A stretch of 64,000 bases of DNA from Marinobacterium aestuarii. Lineage in GTDB: Bacteria; Pseudomonadota; Gammaproteobacteria; Pseudomonadales; Balneatricaceae. Numbering within the stretch: the first letter of the stretch is position 1; the number at the start of each line of letters is the position of its first letter. The position numbers and the translations under genes were made by a program. Under the pieces are notes generated by a model. The model had not been told where the DNA came from. It saw only the letters and a list, made by a program, of their open reading frames with translations, and made no database searches. Positions 21,669 to 31,211 of this stretch are shown piece after piece. The stretch lies in assembly GCF_001651805.1 (NCBI RefSeq), contig NZ_CP015839.1, forward strand, positions 682,001-746,000, in the 5' to 3' direction.

Positions 21669-21692
21669 CGACAGCGACCCAGGTCGGTGTCG
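21669..21692. promoter_or_regulatory. Inverted repeat upstream of glyA, candidate activator site
   Basis: CGACAGCGACC (21669-21679) faces GGTCGGTGTCG (21682-21692) across two bases; 10 of 11 positions pair. It lies about 220 bases before the glyA start. A GlxA/AraC-type regulator such as those controlling sarcosine or betaine use is a plausible binder, but that is inference. Confidence 0.45.
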
Positions 21693-21912
21693 TAAATGAA
21701 TATCATCAGGACGCCGGTGAACACTTTCCCTTGGGAGTTGAGGGCTACTATCGGTTCCATGACGCGTTGTTCTGTGGGGGAGCTGCCTGTCCTGATCTCA
21801 ACTTTCACCGCTGTGGCGGTGGATCTGTTGACCTGAATCCCGGTGCGCGCTGCGCGCCACTAAAACCTTGTACTCAATTCCCGGCTGAATGTCCTGGCGA
21901 GGAGATTTTTAG

Positions 21913-23172
21913 ATGTTTAATAATAATGACCTGATTCAGAATTTCGATGCAGACCTGTGGGCGGCCATGACCGCTGAGGTACAGCGTCAGGAAGATCATA
22001 TCGAACTGATCGCCTCTGAAAACTACACCAGCCCGCTGGTGATGCAGGCGCAGGGCTCGCAGCTGACCAACAAATATGCCGAAGGCTACCCGGGCAAGCG
22101 CTACTACGGTGGCTGCGAATACGTCGATGTGGTTGAGCAGCTGGCCATCGACCGTGCCAAGGAGCTTTTCGGTGCTGATTACGCCAACGTGCAGCCGCAC
22201 TCCGGTTCCCAGGCCAACGCCTCTGTTTACATGGCGCTGTGCGCACCGGGCGATACCGTGCTGGGCATGAGCTTGGCCCACGGTGGTCACCTGACCCACG
22301 GCTCCCACGTCAACTTCTCCGGCAAGATCTACAACGCCGTGCAGTACGGTCTGACTGAAAACGGCGAGATTGATTACGATCAGGTTGCAAGCCTGGCCCG
22401 TGAGCACAAGCCAAAAATGATCGTGGCGGGCTTCTCTGCCTACTCCCAGGTTGTTGATTGGGCGCGTTTCCGTGAAATCGCCGACGAAGTGGGCGCTTTC
22501 CTGTTCGTCGACATGGCCCACGTCGCCGGCCTGATCGCTGCGGATCAATACCCCAACCCGGTACCTTTCGCCGATGTGGTTACCACAACGACTCACAAGA
22601 CGCTGCGCGGCCCCCGTGGCGGCCTGATTCTGGCCAAGGCCAATGCGGATATCGAGAAAAAGCTGAACTCCGCCGTATTCCCGGGTGGCCAGGGCGGCCC
22701 GCTGATGCACGTGATTGCTGCCAAGGCCGTGGCGTTCAAGGAAGCGCTGCAGCCTGAATTCAAGCAATACCAGACTCAGGTGGTCAAGAACGCCAAGGTC
22801 CTGGCCCAGGTGTTTATCGATCGCGGCTACGATGTCGTTTCCGGCGGTACCGAGAACCACCTGTTCCTGCTCAGCCTGATCAAGCAGGGCCTGACCGGCA
22901 AGGACGCAGACGCAGCTCTGGGGCGTGCCTCCATCACCGTCAACAAGAATGCCGTGCCTAACGATCCGCAGTCACCCTTCGTGACCTCGGGTCTGCGTCT
23001 GGGCTCGCCGGTGATCACCACCCGCGGCTTCAAGGAAGCGCAGTGTGAAGCTCTGGCTGGCTGGATTGCCGACATTCTGGATGCCATGCAGGCCGGCGAC
23101 GCCCAAGCCGCTATCGCTGCAGTAAAAGACAAGGTCCAGGCTCTGTGTGCGGACTTTCCGGCGTACCGCTAA
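21913..23172 (+). CDS. glyA: Serine hydroxymethyltransferase
   Basis: GlyA interconverts glycine plus 5,10-methylene-tetrahydrofolate with serine, using pyridoxal phosphate. The 419-residue product has [10 protein letters not shown] near the N-terminus, the [14 protein letters not shown] motif, and the PLP lysine in [13 protein letters not shown]. The GAGGAG-like site lies about 10 bases before ATG 21913. It heads the sarcosine oxidase genes, as one of the glyA copies does in Pseudomonas, so it turns the glycine and methylene-tetrahydrofolate made by SoxBDAG into serine. A hairpin follows before soxB. Confidence 0.97.
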   Translation: MFNNNDLIQNFDADLWAAMTAEVQRQEDHIELIASENYTSPLVMQAQGSQLTNKYAEGYPGKRYYGGCEYVDVVEQLAIDRAKELFGADYANVQPHSGSQANASVYMALCAPGDTVLGMSLAHGGHLTHGSHVNFSGKIYNAVQYGLTENGEIDYDQVASLAREHKPKMIVAGFSAYSQVVDWARFREIADEVGAFLFVDMAHVAGLIAADQYPNPVPFADVVTTTTHKTLRGPRGGLILAKANADIEKKLNSAVFPGGQGGPLMHVIAAKAVAFKEALQPEFKQYQTQVVKNAKVLAQVFIDRGYDVVSGGTENHLFLLSLIKQGLTGKDADAALGRASITVNKNAVPNDPQSPFVTSGLRLGSPVITTRGFKEAQCEALAGWIADILDAMQAGDAQAAIAAVKDKVQALCADFPAYR

Positions 23173-23185
23173 GCTTGATTCGCTG

Positions 23186-23210
23186 CGGGCACCTGCGGGT
23201 GCCCGGCTTT
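23186..23210 (+). terminator. Hairpin between glyA and soxB
   Basis: Eight-bp stem CGGGCACC (23186-23193) and GGTGCCCG (23198-23205) with a four-base loop, followed by GCTTT. The T run is weak, so it may only lower read-through or protect the glyA end of a shared message. Confidence 0.6.
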
Positions 23211-23269
23211 AGCATCACACATGCATGAATTATCCCGGTCTGACCGGGAGTCTAGGGGGAGCTGGCACT

Positions 23270-24523
23270 ATGCAGCATTATTCCGGTTTCGGGCTGTTGA
23301 AACATGCCCTGAATTTCCACGAAAACTGGCAGCGCGTATGGCGCAATCCGACGCCGAAGAAAAAGTACGATGTCATCATCGTCGGCGGCGGCGGACATGG
23401 TCTGGCAACAGCCTATTACCTGGCCAAGGAACACGGCATCACCAATGTCGCAGTGATCGAGAAGGGTTACCTGGGCGGCGGCAACACGGCCCGTAACACC
23501 ACTATCGTACGTTCCAACTACCTGTGGGACGAAGCGGCGCACCTGTACGAGCACGCGATGAAACTGTGGGAAGGTCTGTCGCAGGATCTGAACTACAACG
23601 TCATGTTCTCCCAGCGCGGCGTGCTTAACCTGGGCCATACACTGCAGGACATGCGTGATATCGAGCGCCGTGTAAATGCCAACCGCCTGAACGGCATCGA
23701 CGGTGAAGTACTGGACGCCAAGTCCGTGCAGGAAATCGTGCCGATCATGGATTGCTCCGCCAATACCCGCTATCCGGTTATGGGCGCCTCCTGGCAGCCG
23801 CGTGCCGGTGTCGCCCGTCATGATGCTGTGGCCTGGGGCTTTGCCCGTGCCGCCGACGCGCTTGGTGTCGACCTGATTCAGCAGACCGAAGTGATCGACA
23901 TGGTCATCGAAGACGGTGCCATCACTGGCGTAAACACCAACCGTCACGGCGTGATCAGCGCTGATCGCGTAGGCTGCGTGGTGGCCGGTAACTCCAGCGT
24001 GCTGGCCGGCATGGCCGGTTTCAGCCTGCCGCTGGAAAGTCACCCGCTGCAGGCCCTGGTATCCGAGCCGATCAAGCCGATCCTCGATACCGTGGTCATG
24101 TCCAACCACGTACACGGTTATATCAGCCAGTCCGACAAGGGTGACCTGGTTATAGGCGCCGGTATCGATGGCTACAACGGCTACGGCCAGCGTGGCTCCT
24201 ACCCCACCATCGAGCATACGGTGGCGGCGATTATCGAGCTGTTCCCGATGTTCAGCCGCGTGCGCATGAACCGCCAGTGGGGCGGCATCGTGGATACCTG
24301 CCCGGATGCATGTCCGATCATTTCCGATACGCCGGTTGAGAACCTGTTCTTCAACTGCGGTTGGGGTACCGGCGGCTTCAAGGCGACGCCGGGTTCCGGC
24401 AATGTGTTTGCGGCGACCCTGGCCAAGGGTGAAGCCCATCCGCTGGCCAAGCCGTTCTCCATGTTCCGTTTCCACAACGGCTCGCTGATCGACGAACACG
24501 GCGCTGCCGGCGTCGCACACTAA
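23270..24523 (+). CDS. soxB: Sarcosine oxidase subunit beta
   Basis: SoxB carries the main catalytic site of heterotetrameric sarcosine oxidase, where sarcosine (N-methylglycine) is oxidised. The 417-residue product has the FAD-binding motif [19 protein letters not shown] at about residues 33-51, [18 protein letters not shown], and a C-terminal substrate/FAD region with [14 protein letters not shown]. By family knowledge FMN is covalently held at the SoxA-SoxB interface. The ATG at 23270 begins [14 protein letters not shown], as in Pseudomonas; 15 upstream codons are excluded. soxD follows after 14 bases. Confidence 0.97.
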   Translation: MQHYSGFGLLKHALNFHENWQRVWRNPTPKKKYDVIIVGGGGHGLATAYYLAKEHGITNVAVIEKGYLGGGNTARNTTIVRSNYLWDEAAHLYEHAMKLWEGLSQDLNYNVMFSQRGVLNLGHTLQDMRDIERRVNANRLNGIDGEVLDAKSVQEIVPIMDCSANTRYPVMGASWQPRAGVARHDAVAWGFARAADALGVDLIQQTEVIDMVIEDGAITGVNTNRHGVISADRVGCVVAGNSSVLAGMAGFSLPLESHPLQALVSEPIKPILDTVVMSNHVHGYISQSDKGDLVIGAGIDGYNGYGQRGSYPTIEHTVAAIIELFPMFSRVRMNRQWGGIVDTCPDACPIISDTPVENLFFNCGWGTGGFKATPGSGNVFAATLAKGEAHPLAKPFSMFRFHNGSLIDEHGAAGVAH

Positions 24524-24537
24524 CGGGAGTTATAACG

Positions 24538-24825
24538 ATGTTCTATATCTACTGCCCGCATTGTGGCGAACACCGCGAAGAAGAAGAGTTTCATGCCAAG
24601 GGTCAGGCTCACCTGGCCCGGCCGCTGGATCCGGACAACTGCACTGACCACGAATGGGGCGAGTATCTCTACATGCGCAAGAACCCCCGTGGTCTGCATC
24701 ATGAACTCTGGATACACGCTACCGGCTGTCGCAAGTTCTTCAATATGACGCGCGACACCGTGAGTTACGAAATCAAAGAAGTCTACAAAATCGGGGAGCG
24801 GCCGACCGTGGTCGCCGCCAGCTAA
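24538..24825 (+). CDS. soxD: Sarcosine oxidase subunit delta
   Basis: SoxD is the small structural zinc subunit of heterotetrameric sarcosine oxidase. The 95-residue product has Cys6 and Cys9 (YCPHCGEHREE) and His60 and Cys64 (LWIHATGCRKF), which match the four zinc ligands known in the family. Its length is normal. It lies between soxB and soxA with short gaps (14 and 12 bases) and shares their transcript. Confidence 0.96.
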   Translation: MFYIYCPHCGEHREEEEFHAKGQAHLARPLDPDNCTDHEWGEYLYMRKNPRGLHHELWIHATGCRKFFNMTRDTVSYEIKEVYKIGERPTVVAAS

Positions 24826-24837
24826 GGAGCGGACATA

Positions 24838-27800
24838 ATGAGCCAGAAAAATCGTCTCGCCTCCGGTGGACGCGTTGACCGTGCCAAGGCGCTGAATTTT
24901 AGCTACAACGGTCGTCAATACCCCGGTTTTGAAGGTGATACCGTCGCCTCGGCCCTGCTGGCCAATGGCGTTGATATCGTCGGACGCAGCTTCAAGTACA
25001 GCCGCCCGCGCGGCATCATTGCCGCCGGTGCCGAAGAGCCCAACGCGGTCCTGCAGGTTGGTGCAACTGAAGCCACCCAGGTGCCCAACGTGCGCGCCAC
25101 TCAGCAGAACCTGTTCAACGGCCTGGTGTGCAGTGCCACCAATGGCTGGCCCAATGCCGACCTCGACCTGATGGGCTATGTCGGCAAGGTTGGCGGGCGC
25201 ATGATGCCGCCGGGTTTCTACTACAAGACCTTCATGTACCCACAGTCAATGTGGGAAACCTACGAGAAGTTTATCCGCAAGGCCGCGGGCCTTGGACGTT
25301 CGTCCACCGAACGTGATCCGGATATGTACGACAAGGTTAACCATCACTGCGATCTGTTGATCGTGGGCGCAGGTCCTGCCGGTCTTGCGGCGGCGCTGGT
25401 TGCAGCCCGCAGCGGTGCCCGCGTGATGCTGGCGGATGAGCAGAGCGAATTCGGTGGCTGCCTGCTGGATACCCGTGAAACTCTCAATGGCCGTCCGGCT
25501 GCTGAGTGGGTTGCCACTGTGGTTGCAGAGCTGAAACAGTACCCCGAGGTACTGTTGCTGCCCCGTTCCACCGTGAACGGTTACCACGACCACAACTTCC
25601 TCACCATCCACGAGCGTTGCACCGATCATCTGGGCGACCAGGCACCGGCAGGTCAGGTGCGTCAGCGCATGCACCGTGTACGTGCCAACCAGGTTGTGCT
25701 GGCCACCGGCGCCCACGAGCGTCCGCTGGTATTTGGCAACAACGACGTGCCGGGCTGCATGCAGGCTGCGGGCGTATCGACCTATATCAATCGCTATGCG
25801 GTCGTGCCGGGTAAAGAGCTGGTGTTGATGACCACCAACGACCATGCCTATCAGACGGCGCTGGACTGGCACGACGCCGGCCGCAAGGTGGTGGCCATTG
25901 TCGATACGCGTCAGAACCCCAAGGGCGATCGCATTGACGCGGCCAAGTCCCGTGGCCTTAAGATCATTGCCGGTTCCGGCGTGATTGAAGTGCAGGGCAG
26001 CAAGCGTGTGACTGGCGTATCCATAGCACCGCTGAATGCCACCGGCGATGCGCTGGCAGGATCGGTTGAACGCCTGAGCTGCGATACCGTTGCCAGCTCT
26101 GGCGGCTGGAGCCCCGTTATTCATCTGTCCTGCCATACCGGCAGCCGCCCCGAATGGCGCGATGATGTGATTGGCTTTGTGCCTGGTAAAACCGTGCAGA
26201 AGCAGCACTGTGCCGGTGGTATCAATGGTACTTACAGCCTCAAGGCGGTGCTGGAAGAGGGCGCCCGTGCCGGCGCTGCTGCCTGTGAAGCCGCAGGCTT
26301 TGGTGATGCCGCCAAGGCCGCTCTCAAGGAGATGCCGCTGCCGCTGGCCGAGGAAGTGCGCGAAGGCAAAGCCATGGCGCTCTACCACATACCGCACACC
26401 AAGCCGACGTCGCGGGCACCGAAACAGTTCGTTGATTACCAGAACGACGTTACCGCGGCTGGTATCGAGCTGGCGACGCGCGAGGGCTTTGAGTCCATCG
26501 AGCACGTCAAGCGTTACACCGCCATGGGCTTTGGTACCGATCAGGGCAAACTGGGTAACATCAACGGCATGGCGGTTGCTGCCAAGTCGCTGAACCAGAC
26601 GATCCCCCAGACCGGCACCACCATTTTCCGTCCCAACTACACGCCTGTGACCTTTGGTGCCGTGGCCGGTCGTGACTGCGGTGCGCTGTTCGACGTCAAC
26701 CGCTTCAGTGCCATGCACAAGTGGCATCTATCCAACGGCGCGCTGTTCGAGGACGTGGGCCAGTGGAAGCGTCCCTGGTATTTCCCCCAGGGCGGCGAAA
26801 CCATGCAGCAGGCACTGGATCGCGAGTGCAAGGCAACCCGCGAAAGCGTGGGTATCCTCGATGCCTCTACGCTGGGCAAGATCGATATTCAGGGCAAGGA
26901 TGCGCGTGAGTTCCTGGCCCGTGTCTACACCAACGCCTGGGCAAAGCTGCCGGTCGGCAAGTGCCGCTATGGCCTGATGTGTGGTGAAGACGGCATGGTA
27001 TTCGACGATGGAGTAACCTCTTGCCTGGCCGACAATCACTTCCTGATGACCACCACAACCGGCGGCGCACCGCGGGTACTGGAATGGCTGGAACTCTATC
27101 ATCAGACCGAGTGGCCGGAGCTGGAAGTCTACTTCAGCAGCGTAACCGATCACTGGGCCACCATGACGATTTCCGGCCCTAACGCCCGCAAACTGCTGAG
27201 CGAGCTGACCGATATCGATCTGGACCGTGATACCTTCAAGTTCATGGACTGGCGCCAGGGTGATGTGGCCGGCGTGCCGGCGCGGGTATTCCGCATTTCC
27301 TTCACCGGTGAGCTGTCCTATGAAATCAACGTTCAGGCCAACTACGGTCTGCACGTATGGGAAAAACTGTTCGAGCACGGTGCCAAGTTCAACCTGACGC
27401 CTTATGGTACTGAAACCATGCACGTGCTGCGTGCTGAGAAGGGCTTCATTATTGCAGGTCAGGATACCGATGGTTCCGTGACCCCGATCGATCTGGGCAT
27501 GAGCTGGTGTGTGTCCAACGCCAAGCCGTTCAGCTACATCGGCAAGCGCGGCATGGCCCGTGAAGACTGTGTCCGCACCGATCGCAAGCATTTGGTAGGC
27601 CTCAAAACCCGCGAGCCGAAGACCGTGATTCCGGAAGGCGCCCAGGCGGTCAATGACCCCAAACAGCCGATCCCCATGACCATGCTGGGTCATGTGACCT
27701 CGAGCTACTACAGCGCCAACCTGGGTCATTCCGTGGCCATGGGCTTTGTCCGCAACGGCCACAACCGTATGGGCGAAACCGTGTTCTACCCGCTGGCCGA

Positions 27801-27873
27801 TGGCCGTGTGATCGAAGCCGAAATCTGCAACCCGGTGTTCCTGGATCCCAAGGGGGAGCGTCAAAATGTCTGA
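24838..27873 (+). CDS. soxA: Sarcosine oxidase subunit alpha
   Basis: SoxA is the large subunit, 1011 residues. It has an N-terminal 2Fe-2S-ferredoxin-like fold without cluster Cys (about 15-100, with YPGFEGDTVASALLANG), a dinucleotide-binding domain with DLLIVGAGPAGLAAALVAA at about 171-190, and a C-terminal glycine-cleavage T-like domain (about 600-1000) that binds tetrahydrofolate. The enzyme passes the formaldehyde-level carbon to tetrahydrofolate to give 5,10-methylene-tetrahydrofolate, and electrons to oxygen as hydrogen peroxide. It overlaps soxG by eight bases. Confidence 0.97.
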   Translation: MSQKNRLASGGRVDRAKALNFSYNGRQYPGFEGDTVASALLANGVDIVGRSFKYSRPRGIIAAGAEEPNAVLQVGATEATQVPNVRATQQNLFNGLVCSATNGWPNADLDLMGYVGKVGGRMMPPGFYYKTFMYPQSMWETYEKFIRKAAGLGRSSTERDPDMYDKVNHHCDLLIVGAGPAGLAAALVAARSGARVMLADEQSEFGGCLLDTRETLNGRPAAEWVATVVAELKQYPEVLLLPRSTVNGYHDHNFLTIHERCTDHLGDQAPAGQVRQRMHRVRANQVVLATGAHERPLVFGNNDVPGCMQAAGVSTYINRYAVVPGKELVLMTTNDHAYQTALDWHDAGRKVVAIVDTRQNPKGDRIDAAKSRGLKIIAGSGVIEVQGSKRVTGVSIAPLNATGDALAGSVERLSCDTVASSGGWSPVIHLSCHTGSRPEWRDDVIGFVPGKTVQKQHCAGGINGTYSLKAVLEEGARAGAAACEAAGFGDAAKAALKEMPLPLAEEVREGKAMALYHIPHTKPTSRAPKQFVDYQNDVTAAGIELATREGFESIEHVKRYTAMGFGTDQGKLGNINGMAVAAKSLNQTIPQTGTTIFRPNYTPVTFGAVAGRDCGALFDVNRFSAMHKWHLSNGALFEDVGQWKRPWYFPQGGETMQQALDRECKATRESVGILDASTLGKIDIQGKDAREFLARVYTNAWAKLPVGKCRYGLMCGEDGMVFDDGVTSCLADNHFLMTTTTGGAPRVLEWLELYHQTEWPELEVYFSSVTDHWATMTISGPNARKLLSELTDIDLDRDTFKFMDWRQGDVAGVPARVFRISFTGELSYEINVQANYGLHVWEKLFEHGAKFNLTPYGTETMHVLRAEKGFIIAGQDTDGSVTPIDLGMSWCVSNAKPFSYIGKRGMAREDCVRTDRKHLVGLKTREPKTVIPEGAQAVNDPKQPIPMTMLGHVTSSYYSANLGHSVAMGFVRNGHNRMGETVFYPLADGRVIEAEICNPVFLDPKGERQNV

Positions 27874-28549
27874 CATCATTGCACCAACCAAGCCGGCCGC
27901 AGTTGAAGCGGCCCCCGTCGCAGCTGTTGCCCTGATGGATCAGCTGGCCGACGCCAGTATCCGTGCCGAGTCGCCGCTCTATCACGCGGACCTCGCCACA
28001 GTGGCAAAACAGGGGCCCAAAACCGGTGGCGTTACGCTGCAGGAACACAAGCTGTTGGGTCACCTGGTGATCCGCGGTAGCCAGGACAATGCCGGCTTCC
28101 TGGCCGGCGCCAGGGCCGTGCTGGGGTTTGATCTGCCGACGCAGCCGCTGACGGCGGCCGAAGACGGCGCCCTGTCGGTGCGCTGGATCGCACCGGACGA
28201 GTGGCTGGTGATCCTGCCGGGCAGGGAGGCTTTCGCGCTGGAAAACCGCCTGCGCGAAGCCATGAGCGGCCATGTCGCCATCGTCAATGTCAGCGGTGGT
28301 CAGACCGTACTGGAACTGTCCGGCCCTGATGCCCGCGCGGTACTGAAAAAGTCCACGCCCTACGACGTGCATGACCGCAACTTCCCGGTCGGCAAGGTCG
28401 TGACCACCGTTTTTGCCAAGAGCCAGGCGGTGATCCGTCGCACCGGCGAGCAAAGCTGGGAACTGGTGATTCGACGCAGCTTCGCCGATTACCTGTGGCT
28501 CTGGCTGCAGGATGCCTGTGCCGAGTTTGGCTTGGTCGTGAAAGACTGA
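27866..28549 (+). CDS. soxG: Sarcosine oxidase subunit gamma
   Basis: SoxG completes the alpha-beta-gamma-delta heterotetramer. The 227-residue product belongs to the SoxG/GcvT-related fold, with the stretch VRWIAPDEWLVILPG and VNVSGGQTVLELSGPDARAVL split by few residues in the middle. It starts inside the end of soxA. A purine-rich heptamer array follows it before purU. Confidence 0.95.
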   Translation: MSDIIAPTKPAAVEAAPVAAVALMDQLADASIRAESPLYHADLATVAKQGPKTGGVTLQEHKLLGHLVIRGSQDNAGFLAGARAVLGFDLPTQPLTAAEDGALSVRWIAPDEWLVILPGREAFALENRLREAMSGHVAIVNVSGGQTVLELSGPDARAVLKKSTPYDVHDRNFPVGKVVTTVFAKSQAVIRRTGEQSWELVIRRSFADYLWLWLQDACAEFGLVVKD

Positions 28550-28552
28550 GTG

Positions 28553-28594
28553 GCAAGGGGAAAGGTTCAAGGAGCAAGGGAAAAGGCGCAAGCC
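28553..28594. repeat. Degenerate purine-rich heptamer array
   Basis: Six seven-base units in phase with the core AAGG: GCAAGGG, GAAAGGT, TCAAGGA, GCAAGGG, AAAAGGC, GCAAGCC. It starts four bases after the soxG stop and resembles the reverse complement of the array before glyA. Confidence 0.75.
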
Positions 28595-28660
28595 TGATAC
28601 CCGAGGAAACCGCAGGCCGGACGCATTGCTTGTTCGGGCTGCGGCTAACGAGGACTTGAT

Positions 28661-29527
28661 ATGACAGCAAAACTGAAACCGTGGATCTTCACGGCACACT
28701 GTCCGAGCCGCCTGGGCACCGTTGATGTGGTGACCCGGTTCATGGCCGAAACCCGCAACTATGTGCTGGAAATGCAGTCCTTTGACGATCACGAACTGGA
28801 TCGTTTCTGTATCCGGGTGGAGTTCCGCCCCGAGGATGACAATTTCAGCGAAGAGGCCTTTAATGGCGCCTTTGCTGAGCGGGCTGCGGGCTTTGATATG
28901 GAGTGGCAGCTGCGCACGCCGGAGCACAAGCCCCGGGTGGCGATTCTGGTATCCAAATACGATCATTGCCTCAATGATTTGCTGTACCGCTTTCGTACCG
29001 GTCAGCTGAATATCGAAATCCCGGTGATTATCTCCAATCACCCGGATCTGGAACCCCTGGCGCAGTGGCATGGCATTCCGTACCACCACCTGCCCATTAC
29101 GCCGGATACCAAGGCCGAGCAGGAAGCTCAGGTATGGGAGCTGATTCAGCAATACGATACAGAACTGGTGGTACTGGCGCGCTACATGCAGGTGCTGTCA
29201 CCGGATCTGTGCCGCAAACTGGATGGCTGGGCCATCAATATTCACCACTCGTTGTTGCCGGGCTTCAAGGGCGCCAAGCCCTATCATCAGGCCTGGGCCA
29301 AGGGCGTCAAGCTGGTGGGTGCCACGGCACATTATGTCAACAACGATCTGGATGAAGGGCCTATCATCACCCAGGGCATTCAGCCGGTGGATCATGCCCA
29401 GTATCCGGAAGATCTGGTGGAAAAGGGTCAGGACATTGAGCGTGTAACCCTGTCCAGAGCCATCCGCTATCACATCGAAAAACGTGTCTTTGTGCTGGGT
29501 CAGCGCACCGTAGTCTTTTCCGACTAA
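28661..29527 (+). CDS. purU: Formyltetrahydrofolate deformylase
   Basis: PurU hydrolyses 10-formyl-tetrahydrofolate to formate and tetrahydrofolate. The 288-residue product has an N-terminal ACT domain (about 6-85) and a formyltransferase-fold domain with the catalytic set in NIHHSLLPGFKGAKPYHQA and HYVNNDLDEGPIITQ. It sits directly after soxBDAG, where it would release the surplus one-carbon units from sarcosine oxidation and renew tetrahydrofolate for the oxidase. The heptamer array lies between soxG and purU, so co-transcription is probable but unproven. Confidence 0.96.
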   Translation: MTAKLKPWIFTAHCPSRLGTVDVVTRFMAETRNYVLEMQSFDDHELDRFCIRVEFRPEDDNFSEEAFNGAFAERAAGFDMEWQLRTPEHKPRVAILVSKYDHCLNDLLYRFRTGQLNIEIPVIISNHPDLEPLAQWHGIPYHHLPITPDTKAEQEAQVWELIQQYDTELVVLARYMQVLSPDLCRKLDGWAINIHHSLLPGFKGAKPYHQAWAKGVKLVGATAHYVNNDLDEGPIITQGIQPVDHAQYPEDLVEKGQDIERVTLSRAIRYHIEKRVFVLGQRTVVFSD

Positions 29528-29662
29528 GGGCGCTCCCGACATCTGATACAACCCTCACCCCGGGCCTGGCAACCGCTCTTAGAGCTCCCCCAAAACGCCA
29601 GGTTCGGGGCCCTCCTGCCGCCTTTTTCATGACTCCTTGGTCCCGCGCGCCCCCTGCGGCTA

Positions 29663-30532
29663 TTACCGGCTGTGTTCCGTCTGCCAGCTTCTGGCCTGCT
29701 CCTGTGCCTGGGCGATTTCGTTAATACTCAGCTTGTCGGTCAGTATTTCCAGCGCCGGATGATGGGCTCCGCTGGCTCTGGCGATGCTCAGCCACTTGTA
29801 GGCGCGCTGAAAATCCTGGCTTACGCCACGTCCCTCCAGGTACATCAGCCCCAGGTTCGTCTGGGCACTGGCGAATCCCTGCTCGGCGGCGAGCTGATAC
29901 CACTTGAAGGCACTGCGCTCGTTTTTGGCCAAGCCCAGGCCCTGTTCGTACATCAGTCCCAGATTGAACTGCGCATTGACGTGCCCAAGCTGTGCTGCGC
30001 GGCTGTACCACTGCGCTGCCGCCGGCAGGTTTTGGGCGATGCCGCGGCCGGCGTAATACTTGCCTGCCAGGTGATACTGGGCGTACATATGTCCCTGCTC
30101 CGCCGCCTTGAGATACCAGAGTGTCGCGGTGTCGTGATTCTGCCCCACGCCTTCGCCGCGTTCGTACATGCCACCGAGGATAAACTGTGCCCGGCTGTTG
30201 CCTTTCTCGGCCACGGGTGTAAACCAGCGGGCGGCGGTTACCGGATCCTCAGCTACGCCCAGTCCCTCGGAATAGATAAGCCCAAGATTGTACTGGGCAG
30301 CAGAGTCGCCCCGTTCGGCCAGGGGGGTAAAGTGCGCCAGTGCCTGGGCGTAGTCACCGTTTTCGTAAGCGTTGAAGCCAGTCATGAAGTCGGCGCCGGG
30401 CTCGGCGGCAAAGGTGGGGGGAGTCAGCAGTAGCAGTAGAGTGCCAAGGCTGGCAGCTATGGTCACTGAGGCGGCCCTGGTGCGTCGAGCAGGCTTGCCG
30501 GGGGCTGTGGATGTTGCTGGCCGGTTGAACAT
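29663..30532 (-). CDS. Sel1-repeat periplasmic protein
   Basis: A 289-residue protein with an N-terminal signal peptide (hydrophobic stretch about 23-42 ending in FAA) and five or six Sel1-like repeats of about 36 residues between about 55 and 265. Each has the pattern A-x-x-x-L-G-x-x-Y-x-x-G-x-G, for example AQYNLGLIYSEGLGV and AQFNLGLMYEQGLGL. Sel1 repeats form helical solenoids that bind partner proteins, often at the envelope. ATG 30532 has AAGGGA upstream; another ATG at 30571 is possible. Partner unknown. It faces purU end to end. Confidence 0.85.
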   Translation of the reverse strand: MFNRPATSTAPGKPARRTRAASVTIAASLGTLLLLLTPPTFAAEPGADFMTGFNAYENGDYAQALAHFTPLAERGDSAAQYNLGLIYSEGLGVAEDPVTAARWFTPVAEKGNSRAQFILGGMYERGEGVGQNHDTATLWYLKAAEQGHMYAQYHLAGKYYAGRGIAQNLPAAAQWYSRAAQLGHVNAQFNLGLMYEQGLGLAKNERSAFKWYQLAAEQGFASAQTNLGLMYLEGRGVSQDFQRAYKWLSIARASGAHHPALEILTDKLSINEIAQAQEQARSWQTEHSR

Positions 30533-30699
30533 GGCGGGAGTCCCTTTTTGACAGCGAGGTGCAGCATTCATTGGAGTGAATGTTATAAAAATAGCAAATC
30601 AGAGCAAGGCTGAAAAAATCTGGCGCCGCGCTGCGCAAAATAACAGTGCTAGTCAGCGGCGGCAGGGCTGTGATTGACGGTTTCCTTGCAAGGCTAGCA

Positions 30700-31134
30700 T
30701 CAGTCGGAATCAGCGTCCGCCTCAAACTGCGCAAAGGCCTCGGCACCGGTGAGGTCTCGGGTTCTATTGGCGAAGGCGTAGAAGGCCGGCTTTTCGTCGA
30801 TGAATACCTGGTGACCCAGCACCAGGTTCGGGTTGTCTTCCAACAGGCCGACGGGTACGAAATACTGCCGGCTTTCAATCAGACGATAGAACAGGTGGCT
30901 GCCGCAGGCGGTGCAAAAACCGCGCTCCGCCCAGTCGGATGAGCGAAATACACCGATATAGTCGCTACCCGCAAGGGTGACGTCGGTACCGCAGCCGCTG
31001 ACCAGCAGCGGGCCACCGGTCCAGCGGCGGCATTGCCTGCAGTGGCAGGCGCCGACATCCAATTGCATCTTGCGTACGCTGATCGAGGTCTTGCCACAGA
31101 GGCAGTGGCCCTGGGCGGGCTGAGTATCCGGCAT
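30700..31134 (-). CDS. GFA-family zinc-binding protein
   Basis: A 144-residue member of the GFA family (glutathione-dependent formaldehyde-activating enzyme/CENP-V fold). Zinc ligands are visible as GHCLCG, CHCRQCRRW and FCTACGSH. The family name does not prove activity, and many members have no known reaction. It is near the sarcosine oxidase genes, which handle formaldehyde-level carbon, but on the other strand, and a link is only a guess. Confidence 0.85.
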   Translation of the reverse strand: MPDTQPAQGHCLCGKTSISVRKMQLDVGACHCRQCRRWTGGPLLVSGCGTDVTLAGSDYIGVFRSSDWAERGFCTACGSHLFYRLIESRQYFVPVGLLEDNPNLVLGHQVFIDEKPAFYAFANRTRDLTGAEAFAQFEADADSD

Positions 31135-31211
31135 GGTCAGGCTCCGGCAGGTTGGAGTGAGAGTCCGACTTACTATAGCAGCCTGTGGATAAGCTGGAAT
31201 TTACAGCGGCC

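Larger units (their letters stand above)
21536..21912. other. Gene-free leader before glyA
   Basis: This 377-base gap holds a heptamer-phased repeat (21568-21637) and an inverted repeat (21669-21692). A short open frame crosses it but its composition comes from the repeat and I do not support it. I looked for a glycine riboswitch before glyA and did not see the conserved core. Confidence 0.6.

Noticed and set aside
21700-21912. Glycine riboswitch or attenuator before glyA
   Set aside because: The conserved glycine-riboswitch core is absent; the GC-rich hairpin near 21843-21858 has a bulge and no T run.
21557-21934. Open frame of 125 codons before glyA
   Set aside because: It begins in the heptamer repeat, has odd composition, runs into the glyA start, and has no family likeness.
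23248-23275. Sigma-54 promoter before soxB (CTGGCACTATGCAGC)
   Set aside because: The GG and GC pairs are 11, not 12, bases apart and the site overlaps the soxB start codon.
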